DNA of 64,000 nt, taken from positions 3,410,001 to 3,474,000 of the forward strand of contig NZ_CP028487.1 of assembly GCF_003048255.1 (NCBI RefSeq), written 5' to 3'. Of this stretch, positions 46,722-53,369 are shown piece by piece; within the stretch, counting starts at the first letter, position 1, and each line of letters begins with the position of its first letter. The notes beneath the pieces were generated by a model. It searched no databases, was not told the origin of the DNA, and saw only the letters and a list, made by a program, of their open reading frames with translations. This DNA comes from Yersinia massiliensis. Its GTDB lineage: Bacteria; Pseudomonadota; Gammaproteobacteria; Enterobacterales; Enterobacteriaceae. The position numbers and the translations under genes are program-made.

Positions 46722-46890
46722 CGGCTTTATCCTCAATCACTATGCAGTGATAGGTTTTCTTGCCAACGTAGAACTTGCCCAGCCGTTGACACTCTGTTGC
46801 TACAGTCTGATGCGCTGATTCCCAACCAAGGCGATAAGAGGCCCAGACTAGTGCACACATCGCAACGCCGAAGATAATTCCGTTAATCAT
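46684..46890 (-). CDS. Small membrane-anchored protein, unknown
   Basis: 68 residues with one N-terminal hydrophobic span (INGIIFGVAMCALVWASYRLGW) and a polar C-terminal part ending ADKPDPNRTR. Overlaps ninB by 4 bp. No family recognised. Confidence 0.6.
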   Translation of the reverse strand: MINGIIFGVAMCALVWASYRLGWESAHQTVATECQRLGKFYVGKKTYHCIVIEDKADEADKPDPNRTR

Positions 46891-47333
46891 GCTGCCACCT
46901 TCCCCTTGTCACCGAACCGGTTAGCCCACTCAATTGCAAGTCGTGATTCATCGCTGAACTTAACGCCATGCGTAGCGCCGAAAGCATTAATCAGCTCGAT
47001 CAGGTCGCGCAGTTCTCCAACGGTCATGCGGCTGGTTGATTGCCCTAGCACCACAAAACCACCTTCAATTCCCGGTGCTGACCTCTGCCCTTTCAGTGAT
47101 GCGGTGAATATGTGCTTCCAGTCCTCACTGCTGAGCTTCTGACCGTGCCATACAACCTGTTTAGCGATATCGCCAAGCGTGGCCCATAGACGCGCGTTCT
47201 GATCTAACGTGCGGGTTCGCTCTTGGATTGTGATCAGGAGTGGTTTATCAGGATTAACAGGGAGTTGATTTATAAACTGGAGGGCATTTCGTTTGTATTG
47301 ATCACCGCATAATACGAAGACCTTTTTATCCAT
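46887..47333 (-). CDS. ninB: NinB-like recombination protein
   Basis: 148 residues. The conserved block TIQERTRTLDQNARLWATLGDIAKQVVWHGQKLSSEDWKHIF is the NinB/Orf hallmark, followed by GGFVVLGQSTSRMTVGELRDLIE. Lambda Orf (NinB) binds single-stranded DNA and stands in for RecFOR functions in Red recombination. It is located in the nin-like region between DnaB and RusA, as expected. Confidence 0.92.
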   Translation of the reverse strand: MDKKVFVLCGDQYKRNALQFINQLPVNPDKPLLITIQERTRTLDQNARLWATLGDIAKQVVWHGQKLSSEDWKHIFTASLKGQRSAPGIEGGFVVLGQSTSRMTVGELRDLIELINAFGATHGVKFSDESRLAIEWANRFGDKGKVAA

Positions 47334-47934
47334 TTTCTTTCTCCGGTGCGGCGGGTAGTGGCATCCAGTGAGTTACACCTTTAATTTCAGTTCCTTCCCA
47401 ATAATCGAAGAATTCATCATCGTCATAACTCGCCACGAACATCCCCTGACCTAAGCAATTGCCGGTATAGATTGCTATTGGCTTACGTTCGTCGTTTTCC
47501 GGCATCTGGTCACTGCACTTAATCCAACCTTCCGGTACCTCCGGAGAGTTCAACTGTGGGGTGGTGAGCATGTCATAAATCAATGCTGCGGTTTCACCTT
47601 CACGCGCAATACTCTGCCTGCGGGTGCATAAGAAGTTAGTCACTTTGAAAATGAATTTTTCTCGGCTCAGTGCTGCGTATGATGTGGTAGATAATGAAAT
47701 CAACGGCAAGTAATGACTACCTGTTTCGTGATCATGGAAGCTTTCAATCTCGCCAGTTAAGGTCGGCTCTGGACCAGTCCACCACGTCACGGGCTCAGCC
47801 CTCTTTGCAGCTAACGCGATATCAATTAGAGCGAAAACCTCTTCAATGCTTGGCGCTGTTTCTTGGATTCTGTCCAGAAATGAATTTCTGATTTCTTCCA
47901 GTCTCTCTACAGTAAAACTGTCTAATTCTTTCAT
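47326..47934 (-). CDS. DUF551-containing phage protein
   Basis: 202 residues. The C-terminal 60 carry the DUF551 pattern GWIKCSDQMPENDERKPIAIYT ... VTHWMPLPAAPE. The N-terminal two thirds are helical and unassigned. Proteins with this C-terminal module are frequent in early operons of enterobacterial phages, with unknown function. It overlaps ninB and the next gene by a few bases. Confidence 0.75.
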   Translation of the reverse strand: MKELDSFTVERLEEIRNSFLDRIQETAPSIEEVFALIDIALAAKRAEPVTWWTGPEPTLTGEIESFHDHETGSHYLPLISLSTTSYAALSREKFIFKVTNFLCTRRQSIAREGETAALIYDMLTTPQLNSPEVPEGWIKCSDQMPENDERKPIAIYTGNCLGQGMFVASYDDDEFFDYWEGTEIKGVTHWMPLPAAPEKENG

Positions 47935-48134
47935 GGCTTTACCTTTTGCTTAGATTGCAATGCATCCATCAACGAATTATTTCGCTGTTTTAGTTCGCAA
48001 ATAATGCAGAGTTGAATAACTCCCTCCCCCTCATTCCAGTTGCGATTATTTAATTCCTGCCCGCAACGTAAATCACTGCCGTTTGGGTTGAGATGAACAC
48101 CACAACCAATTTTTTCATTTTTTCCGAATATCAT
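47931..48134 (-). CDS. Small cysteine-containing protein, unknown
   Basis: 67 residues. Cys at GCGVHL, RCGQEL and LCIICELKQR gives a likely four-Cys zinc site of treble-clef type; the C-terminal part is helical. Overlaps neighbours by 4 bp on both sides. No family recognised. Confidence 0.6.
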   Translation of the reverse strand: MIFGKNEKIGCGVHLNPNGSDLRCGQELNNRNWNEGEGVIQLCIICELKQRNNSLMDALQSKQKVKP

Positions 48135-48376
48135 TCACTCTCTCCCTTGATTCGAATGCCAGCAGTGCGGAGGGCGTCGGCGCACTCGTTAATGGCACGG
48201 TCATATTCATCACACTTTGGTACTCCATTGCCGTAAATTTCCGGCAACTCCACCACAAGACTCTCTCGCGACGCTTTCCAAACTTCCAAGTACGCATCTT
48301 TTAGCCATGCCACTGGATTGCAATCCCGACTTTCTAACCAAGTCTCAAACGCTTCACGCGATTTAGTTATGTCCAT
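48131..48376 (-). CDS. Small phage protein, unknown
   Basis: 81 residues from the ATG at 48376, which overlaps the previous stop (TGATG). It starts MDITKSREAFETWLESRDCNPVAWLKDAYLEVWKASRESL, a pattern common to short early proteins of enterobacterial phages (FE.W...R....Y...W..W.A...). Function unknown. Confidence 0.65.
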   Translation of the reverse strand: MDITKSREAFETWLESRDCNPVAWLKDAYLEVWKASRESLVVELPEIYGNGVPKCDEYDRAINECADALRTAGIRIKGESE

Positions 48377-48558
48377 CACGCCTCTCTCTTCGATTCGTAT
48401 CTGGCGCAGGTGATAGCAGTCCAAGCAATCAACTCCGCGCGTTTCATGTGAAGTTCTTTTAGCCGTTCAAGCCAGATAACTACTGGTCCGGTATAGCCGT
48501 TGTGAGCAAGTCGAATATATTGCTCAATAGTTAATTCATCTTCGTGTGTGAGTTCCAT
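48376..48558 (-). CDS. Small phage protein downstream of dnaB, unknown
   Basis: 60 residues, acidic N-terminus (MELTHEDELTIEQYIRLAHNGYTGPV) and a helical end. Its start overlaps the dnaB stop by one base. No family recognised; the coupling to dnaB indicates co-expression with replication. Confidence 0.6.
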   Translation of the reverse strand: MELTHEDELTIEQYIRLAHNGYTGPVVIWLERLKELHMKRAELIAWTAITCARYESKREA

Positions 48559-49964
48559 CAGAAACCACCTTGTTTTTTGGTTGTCCGGCGATCTGATTCA
48601 TCAGCCTTTGCTCTAGCTTGAGCCTGGTCACAGTCATAAATTGCCCCGAATCTTTGCTCCACATACACGACGCCGTTTTCACCGTGGCGATTAAGCTTCA
48701 TCAGCAGCTCTGTATCATGCTGATTGGCGTTATCGTCGTAAGCACCAGCGCGGTATATGCCGAGCCAGTAGTCACAGTCCTGTTCGATTTGTCCGGTATC
48801 GCGGGAGTCGCTGGGGAGTGGGCGTTTGTTGGTACGCTTTTCCAAATCACGGTTAAGCTGGGTCAGCAGCACAACTACGCAATCCAGTTCTTTAGCGAGG
48901 TTCTTAAGTCCTTTGGTGATCATCCCGTAGGCCAAGTCGTTTCGATCAGCTTTCTCGGCTTTCATCAGCGTCAGGTAGTCAACTAACACCATGCCGACAA
49001 CGCCACGCTCTCGCTTAATACGACGACATTCTGAAACAATGTGCGCCAGTGAAAGGCCCGGTGTGTCGTCGATGTAGAGATTGCCGTTAGTAGCCAGCTC
49101 TACGCCCTTGGCAGAAGCCAGAGCAAACCGGTTATCGTCGTACCCATCAAGATAGAAATTCTTGCTTGATACGCCGGATATCTGGGTGATCATCCGTTCG
49201 GCCAGTTGCAAATCAGGCATTTCAAGACTGAACGCCAGCGCTGGTAACTTCTCATTCATCGCGCAGTTGATAGCCATGTTGAGGTAGAACGTGGTTTTAC
49301 CCATCTTCGGACGCGCACCAACGACGAATAGCGACCCCTTCACAATGCGCTTAGGTTCCAGCATGGCATCCAGTGACGCGATCCCGCTGGTTAGTCCGAT
49401 AGCACTTTGGTCGCCAGCAAATCGCTTCTCCACGACATCAACCCAATCCGTAAATACATCTTCGAACCGGCGTAAGCCTCGCTGATTACCTGTTTTGGCG
49501 TGATCTGCTATCTGCGAAAACAGCGATTGAGCCGCCTCGAATTTCTCCTCTGCCGTCATGCCGTCATTTGCATAGAACAGCTCAGTGATTTTATTGGCTT
49601 TCTCAATTCCGTAACGCTTCATAGCTCGATCGCGGATCACGTTCGCATAAGCGACAATGTTCGCGGCACTGGGTGTGTACTTGGATAGCTCAGCCAGATA
49701 ACCGAACCCGCCGACCGTATCCAGCTCACCGCTATCACCGAGAGATTCCGATAACGTGATCAAGTCTAACGGTTGCTGCTGACTGTCCAGACGACGCAAA
49801 CCTTCGTAAATAACGCGGTGTGGGCGACTGAAAAATGATTCAGACTTGAGGATTGAAAACACAGCTCGGCACCGATCAGTGTCACCGCCGTCAATCATCA
49901 GCCCACCAAGGACACTCTGCTCAGCTTCAAGGCTGTGCGGAGGTAATTTATAATCAATGGTCAT
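48558..49964 (-). CDS. Replicative DNA helicase, DnaB family
   Basis: 468 residues. The N-terminal DnaB domain begins PPHSLEAEQSVLGGLMID. The RecA-type motor has Walker A GARPKMGKTTF near residue 217, SLEMPDLQLAERMI, Walker B VLVDYLTLM, and LTQLNRDLEKRTNKRPLPSDSRDTGQIEQD for DNA contact. Like P22 gp12 it gives the phage its own helicase, loaded by the adjacent initiator. It overlaps that gene by 11 bp. Confidence 0.95.
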   Translation of the reverse strand: MTIDYKLPPHSLEAEQSVLGGLMIDGGDTDRCRAVFSILKSESFFSRPHRVIYEGLRRLDSQQQPLDLITLSESLGDSGELDTVGGFGYLAELSKYTPSAANIVAYANVIRDRAMKRYGIEKANKITELFYANDGMTAEEKFEAAQSLFSQIADHAKTGNQRGLRRFEDVFTDWVDVVEKRFAGDQSAIGLTSGIASLDAMLEPKRIVKGSLFVVGARPKMGKTTFYLNMAINCAMNEKLPALAFSLEMPDLQLAERMITQISGVSSKNFYLDGYDDNRFALASAKGVELATNGNLYIDDTPGLSLAHIVSECRRIKRERGVVGMVLVDYLTLMKAEKADRNDLAYGMITKGLKNLAKELDCVVVLLTQLNRDLEKRTNKRPLPSDSRDTGQIEQDCDYWLGIYRAGAYDDNANQHDTELLMKLNRHGENGVVYVEQRFGAIYDCDQAQARAKADESDRRTTKKQGGF

Positions 49965-50838
49965 CCTTGGCCCCCTCGCGGACTAGCAGGTAAGTTTCGT
50001 CGTTCAGAAAATATTCCAACCCCTTTTTCTGCCACGTCTTGCCAGAACGAGCATCAGGTCTGTTTTCCAGCATCCAGCGGCAATTGGTGGAAATGTAAGT
50101 CAGGTAGGCTTTCCAGCTTTCCAGCGTGAATGGCTGGCTGTCCAGTTGCCTAGTTATCTTGCTGGCTTTCACCCAGAAAGTTTTGATCAGGTTACGGCGT
50201 TTGTCGCTGAGTGCTCTGATGCCTTTAGCTTCTGGTAGGATGTCGTGATAAACATTGACCACATCTTCACAACTGAATGACGGTTTTTTCTTTCCAGCTT
50301 TATCGGCTGAAGAGGTACTCTCTATTACGTTAGTAATAGAGTTATTAGTTACTTCATTGTTTGTGGCACTTTGTTGGTAATCTGTTGGCACAACCTCGCC
50401 GCCAGCGCTTGGTATCAGCGGGTTTGCGATGGCACTTTGTTGGTAATCTGTTGGCACTAAATTTGGCTGATATTCGTCGTATTTTGTGACGTAAATTAGT
50501 GAGAATTTCTTGGTGGTTGACTTAGTGATCATCCCAAGTTTTTCAAATTTACCGATGAGATATTTGATGCGGTTTCCTGTGATACCGGTTGCCAATTCCA
50601 GCTTATTACGACCGGTCATAAATTCACCGCGACGAACCATGACATCACCTAGCTCAGTACTAACTATTGCCGGTGCGTGATTGGCGGTAAGGATGAAATG
50701 GAACCACAGGTGAACAGCTTCAGAATCCGTCCTGTAGAAAGGCAGATCCATTATTTTTCTATGCATCAAGGCAAACCCCTTACCGGTTGCCTCCGGCCTT
50801 GCTGTGTCTGGTTGACGAAACGCTAAGACGTTACTCAT
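49954..50838 (-). CDS. Replication initiator (P22 gp18 / lambda O-like role)
   Basis: 294 residues from the ATG at 50838, overlapping the small upstream gene (ATGAGTAA). The N-terminal domain has winged-helix phage replisome-organiser features (KIMDLPFYRTDSEAVHLWFHFIL ... RNKLELATGITGNRIKYLIGKFEKLGMI). A linker with a duplicated VPTDYQQSA follows, then a C-terminal helical domain that probably contacts DnaB. The duplicated linker is encoded by the 28-bp repeats that may be the origin. Confidence 0.8.
   Translation of the reverse strand: MSNVLAFRQPDTARPEATGKGFALMHRKIMDLPFYRTDSEAVHLWFHFILTANHAPAIVSTELGDVMVRRGEFMTGRNKLELATGITGNRIKYLIGKFEKLGMITKSTTKKFSLIYVTKYDEYQPNLVPTDYQQSAIANPLIPSAGGEVVPTDYQQSATNNEVTNNSITNVIESTSSADKAGKKKPSFSCEDVVNVYHDILPEAKGIRALSDKRRNLIKTFWVKASKITRQLDSQPFTLESWKAYLTYISTNCRWMLENRPDARSGKTWQKKGLEYFLNDETYLLVREGAKDDH
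50364..50457. repeat. Two 28-bp direct repeats inside the initiator gene, possible origin iterons
   Basis: Identical 28-bp copies at 50364-50391 and 50430-50457, each starting and ending with TGGCAC. An AT-rich stretch (50318-50362, with TTACGTTAGTAATAGAG) lies beside them. Iterons next to AT-rich DNA inside the initiator gene is the lambda ori layout. Confidence 0.5.
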
Positions 50839-50992
50839 TGGCTTTCTCCCGATCAGCCTTAAGTCCACGGAAAATCTCAGCGAACTTGTGATCAAATAGT
50901 GGATTGTCGTTGCAGACCATGACTAACTCGTCAGGCTTGGCGGATCGCTGCTGAGTAACCTCTCGCTGCTTTGCGTTAGTTTTCTTTCGCAT
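50831..50992 (-). CDS. Small basic protein between cII and the initiator
   Basis: 53 residues: a basic N-terminal tail (MRKKTNAKQREVTQQRSAK), then LVMVCNDNPLFDHKFAEIFRGLKADREKANE. It fills the gap between cII and the replication gene and overlaps the latter's start. The upstream ribosome-binding region is AGAGGTAATTATAC. No family recognised. Confidence 0.6.
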   Translation of the reverse strand: MRKKTNAKQREVTQQRSAKPDELVMVCNDNPLFDHKFAEIFRGLKADREKANE

Positions 50993-51004
50993 GTATAATT
51001 ACCT

Positions 51005-51295
51005 CTAGAAAGACATAGTTATCTGTTGTTCTGAAGCCTCGACTGCCATCGGGGCTTTTTGCTTTCCGGTCACCGCAATCACAGCCTGCCTTGCGATTTC
51101 CCTTATCACGCTCGTCTCCCATATCTTCTCCAGAAGAACAAACGTCACTGCCATGTCATGTACGTTTAACCGGCTGACCTTTGATTCGGCCCAGCCAGCC
51201 TCCCGCGCAAACTTACTCTGGCCCTTGATAGCCATTCGGCTTCGTAGCTCAGATTCAACTTCCATAATTCTCTTGCTGTTACTTGCACGTTCCAT
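51005..51295 (-). CDS. cII: CII-like transcriptional activator
   Basis: 96 residues, the size of lambda CII (97). MERASNSKRIMEVESELRSRMAIKGQSKFAREAGWAESKVSRLN gives the family N-terminus and helix-turn-helix; the rest forms the oligomerisation helix with a flexible tail. It should activate PRE and a PI-type promoter to establish lysogeny. A TTGT-N6-TTGT candidate site lies 15 bp upstream of its start, on the strand leading to cI. Confidence 0.88.
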   Translation of the reverse strand: MERASNSKRIMEVESELRSRMAIKGQSKFAREAGWAESKVSRLNVHDMAVTFVLLEKIWETSVIREIARQAVIAVTGKQKAPMAVEASEQQITMSF

Positions 51296-51309
51296 GCGTA
51301 ATACTTCCC

Positions 51310-51323
51310 TTGTTAGATGTTGT
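51310..51323 (+). promoter_or_regulatory. Candidate CII-binding site / PRE
   Basis: TTGT-TAGATG-TTGT on the plus strand matches the spacing of the lambda TTGC-N6-TTGC site, with C to T changes. It is placed beside the cII start and directed towards cI, antisense to cro, as in lambda. Confidence 0.4.
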
Positions 51324-51326
51324 TAC

Positions 51327-51350
51327 GTGACAAAGCTGTGAGCTTGTCAC
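51327..51350 (-). terminator. Hairpin between nutR and cII (tR1-like position)
   Basis: GTGACAAGCT-CAC-AGCTTTGTCAC leftward, 10 bp with one bulge. No T run, so a Rho-dependent terminator such as lambda tR1 would be the closest analogue. Confidence 0.4.
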
Positions 51351-51358
51351 TTTGGTGT

Positions 51359-51399
51359 GCTCCGCAAGCGGCAGAGCTGGCCTGATTGTTTAAAGAGCG
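51359..51399 (-). promoter_or_regulatory. Putative nutR: boxA and boxB
   Basis: Leftward after cro: boxA CGCTCTTTAAACA (51387-51399), 9 bases, then boxB hairpin GCTCTGC-CGCTT-GCGGAGC (51359-51377). boxA contains the exact lambda-type CGCTCTTTA. The loop and closing pairs recur in the left leader. Confidence 0.7.
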
Positions 51400-51406
51400 G
51401 TAGTGC

Positions 51407-51631
51407 TTAACTTGCTTTCAGAAACTCAGCTAGGTCAGTCAGGTCTTGACCCAACTCGTGCGGCTTAACTTTCCCGCCAGTCGCTTTGACGATTGCTTTT
51501 ACATAACGAAAGTCGATGCCACCGCCGTGGAGCCAGCGCCAGACCGTTGGCTGTTTAACTCCGCAAAGATCTGCGAGTTTTTGCTGGCTCCCTGCGATTT
51601 TGACCGCTCGCTCAATAGCCTTATTGGTCAT
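51407..51631 (-). CDS. cro: Cro-like repressor
   Basis: 74 residues from the ATG at 51631, preceded by AAAAGGAATAATT; the longer frame crosses the operator region. A helix-turn-helix is visible in AVKIAGSQQKLADLCGVKQPTVWRWLHGG, close to the YdaS/P22-Cro type. It is transcribed leftward from PR, divergent from cI. It should repress PRM and favour lytic growth. Confidence 0.9.
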   Translation of the reverse strand: MTNKAIERAVKIAGSQQKLADLCGVKQPTVWRWLHGGGIDFRYVKAIVKATGGKVKPHELGQDLTDLAEFLKAS

Positions 51632-51662
51632 AATTATTCCTTTTAGTATTGTGTTCATGGTG

Positions 51663-51691
51663 ATAATAGCAATGCGTATAAGCTTATGCAA
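51663..51691 (-). promoter_or_regulatory. PR promoter with overlapping operator
   Basis: Leftward: TTGCAT (51686-51691) - N17 - TATTAT (51663-51668). The 14-bp ATACGCATTGCTAT (51666-51679 on the complement) overlaps the -10 and is identical to the element at PL. A second partial site (AGCAATACG, 51711-51719) lies near PRM. Confidence 0.75.
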
Positions 51692-51704
51692 TAGCGAAAC
51701 GGAT

Positions 51705-51733
51705 TTGACGAGCAATACGCTCGGCTATAGATT
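51705..51733 (+). promoter_or_regulatory. PRM promoter for cI
   Basis: TTGACG (51705-51710) - N17 - TAGATT (51728-51733). The predicted start of transcription falls at or one base before the cI ATG (51741), so the transcript would be leaderless, as for lambda PRM. Confidence 0.6.
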
Positions 51734-51740
51734 CACGAGT

Positions 51741-52340
51741 ATGAAAAATACTCTTGCAGAACGCCTAAATATCGCGATGCAGTTGCGCGGAAATATGACT
51801 CAAGGTGCCTTAGCTAAGGCATCGGGGATCTCTCAGCCAACGATCTGGAGGCTAATTAAAGGTGAGGCCAAAGGAACTAAGAAATTAGTAGATATCGCGA
51901 ATGCTTTAAACGTAAACGCAGAATGGTTGGCTAATGGTGTTGGTGATATGGAAGGCAATAATCCAACGCCAAGAGTTGATAGGATTGATAACAATAGCTA
52001 CGTCCCAGTTTGGACTGTCTCGGGTCAAACGAATGACTCAGTAGTAGCCCCTGATGGAAAGGTAACTCCGTCTTGGAGGGCTTACATCCTCGATAGAAAT
52101 AGCGGGTGCAGCGAGGCCCCTTCTGGCTCTATCGTTATTGTAGATACATCATTAAAGCCTGGAACCAATGATCTAGTTGTAGCCATAAATGGCGGGTCAG
52201 CATCTGTTTACCGGTTCCTTGATGGTGGCGCTAATGGATATTTATCTGTAGATGACTCACGTATCCCACTAGTTGATCTATCTCTGTCCGCAGAGCTGGT
52301 AGGCGTGGCAATTTTCATACTTCGTGACCTCAGAAGATAA
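51741..52340 (+). CDS. cI: CI-like prophage repressor
   Basis: 199 residues from ATG 51741, chosen because the conserved HTH region begins there (MKNTLAERLNIAMQLRGNMTQGALAKASGISQPTIWRLIKGEA). The C-terminal half has the S24/LexA-like fold: NSGCSEAPSGSIVIVD with a Ser at the nucleophile position, and PGTNDLVVAINGG. Where a catalytic Lys is expected (VKR in LexA) it reads VYR, so self-cleavage is doubtful. It represses PR and PL. No Shine-Dalgarno is visible. Confidence 0.92.
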   Translation: MKNTLAERLNIAMQLRGNMTQGALAKASGISQPTIWRLIKGEAKGTKKLVDIANALNVNAEWLANGVGDMEGNNPTPRVDRIDNNSYVPVWTVSGQTNDSVVAPDGKVTPSWRAYILDRNSGCSEAPSGSIVIVDTSLKPGTNDLVVAINGGSASVYRFLDGGANGYLSVDDSRIPLVDLSLSAELVGVAIFILRDLRR

Positions 52341-52346
52341 TCATCG

Positions 52347-52368
52347 ACACCCTGATCACTCAGGGTGT
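52347..52368 (+). terminator. Hairpin after cI
   Basis: ACACCCTGA-TCAC-TCAGGGTGT, a perfect 9-bp stem seven bases after the cI stop. The following bases (AACCCTCATATTTT) give only a weak T tract. Confidence 0.55.
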
Positions 52369-52652
52369 AACCCTCATATTTTCCTGTATTAACCCTTCGT
52401 AATATGTGAATCATTATGCCCTCCATCGTATAAATCGAGGAGGCAACCATTTGTTACGCCCCTAATTACTGTTTATTCATCCAGTGCTTTTATACTTTAG
52501 CCCAGCTACAAAAAAAATCAACAATATCCGCATTGTTAAATTCCATTCTGAGAAACCACCGATATTCCGCTTAGCTATAGATTTTTTCTAAATAAATACT
52601 ATTTCAAAACATTAACTTATAGCTAATGCTATTGAATTATTCTTAATACGTA

Positions 52653-52681
52653 TTGCTATTAATAATACGCATTGCTATAGT
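52653..52681 (+). promoter_or_regulatory. PL promoter with overlapping operators
   Basis: TTGCTA (52653-52658) - N17 - TATAGT (52676-52681). ATACGCATTGCTAT (52665-52678) is the same 14 bp as at PR. A second related copy, AATACGTATTGCTAT, lies at 52645-52659 over the -35. Confidence 0.75.
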
Positions 52682-52750
52682 CATTCCATCGAAACGAAAC
52701 ATCGATGCGGCAGACAGGAACTGCTCGCCGCGCCAGTCAGGATGACAGGC

Positions 52751-52829
52751 TGCTCATTAACAAAGCGAGGGACGACAGCAGAGATGCTAATCAATCCTCG
52801 TGACGGACTTCTACCGCCGCTTGCGGTAG
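52751..52829 (+). promoter_or_regulatory. Putative nutL: boxA and boxB
   Basis: TGCTCATTAACA (52751-52762) differs at one base from the rRNA-operon boxA. The hairpin CTACCGC-CGCTT-GCGGTAG (52811-52829) shares loop and inner stem (GCCGCTTGCGG core) with the nutR hairpin. The 48-nt gap between the two is longer than in lambda. Confidence 0.55.
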
Positions 52830-52837
52830 GCAAAATT

Positions 52838-52864
52838 AAAGGAGGTACCGAAATGGTGCACTAA
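52838..52864 (+). other. Strong ribosome-binding site with a three-codon minigene
   Basis: AAAGGAGG, seven bases, then ATG-GTG-CAC-TAA (52853-52864). The site is as good as any in the phage but encodes only Met-Val-His. Similar minigenes (lambda bar) trap peptidyl-tRNA; here it could also act as a leader sensor. Confidence 0.45.
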
Positions 52865-53250
52865 AGCGGTTAGACCGCAGTCATTGACTTAGCAACATAG
52901 TAGCCCTGGAGGGCGAGTTAGGCCGGGTGAGTTGGCAAATGAACACGAACCGCATGCAGAGTAACGCATGTACCAGAGAAGGCAGGAAACAGGCAGGTGC
53001 TTCTCTCGTATGCCCCAGTGCAAATAGACCGGATATGTTTACACCAAGTCAGACAATGCAGCAGTAATGATGCTGCCCTGAGTCGCAAATTTGCGCGAGC
53101 CTGTGTAGTGACGGGTCAAGGTTCTTATATCAAAACAAGCTCCGGTAAAGAAGCGCACACGCCAGATGCGCACCGGTTATTAGCGGCGATTGAGCGACGT
53201 GAACTCAATGGCATGAGCGCGGCTACTGCGAGAGTGTAGATCAAAGAGAA

Positions 53251-53355
53251 ATTGGCTTTGGTGATGTGGTGTAGCTCAACAGGTAGAGCAAGCAATCGCG
53301 AATAGTGAAGCGGGTATGCCGGTTCGATTCCGGCCACCACATCACCAAAGCCAAT
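53251..53355 (+). ncRNA. tRNA-like structure on a perfect 21-bp stem, upstream of N
   Basis: Arms 53251-53271 and 53335-53355 are exact reverse complements. Inside, a tRNA-like cap is visible: TGTGGTG/CACCACA as acceptor, TA, GCTC-AACAGGTA-GAGC as D arm, and GCCGG-TTCGATT-CCGGC as T arm. The segment between D and T arms is 27 nt instead of about 22 and gives no standard anticodon stem; a TCGC/GCGG pairing with a 10-nt loop is possible. It ends four bases before the N Shine-Dalgarno. The long duplex is an obvious RNase III substrate, as in the lambda N leader. Confidence 0.6.
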
Positions 53356-53369
53356 CACCGGAGGTAACC

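Larger units (their letters stand above)
52369..53250 (+). other. Left-operon control region and long untranslated N leader
   Basis: About 880 bp without an accepted protein gene. It contains AT-rich DNA with tandem operator-like elements (52570-52680), PL, a boxA/boxB pair, a three-codon minigene, and several small hairpins such as GCGGT-TAG-ACCGC after the minigene. The open frame at 52997-53239 is discussed among rejected items. Confidence 0.5.

Noticed and set aside
52997..53239. 80-codon GTG-started frame between PL and N
   Set aside because: No convincing Shine-Dalgarno, lies in a region dense with RNA structure, and the protein shows no recognised family. The C-terminal segment looks somewhat protein-like, so it stays open.
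53265..53342. Functional tRNA gene
   Set aside because: Acceptor, D and T arms look right, but the anticodon arm is not canonical, the CCA is not in place, and the whole is embedded in a longer perfect stem before N. Treated as a tRNA-like RNA.
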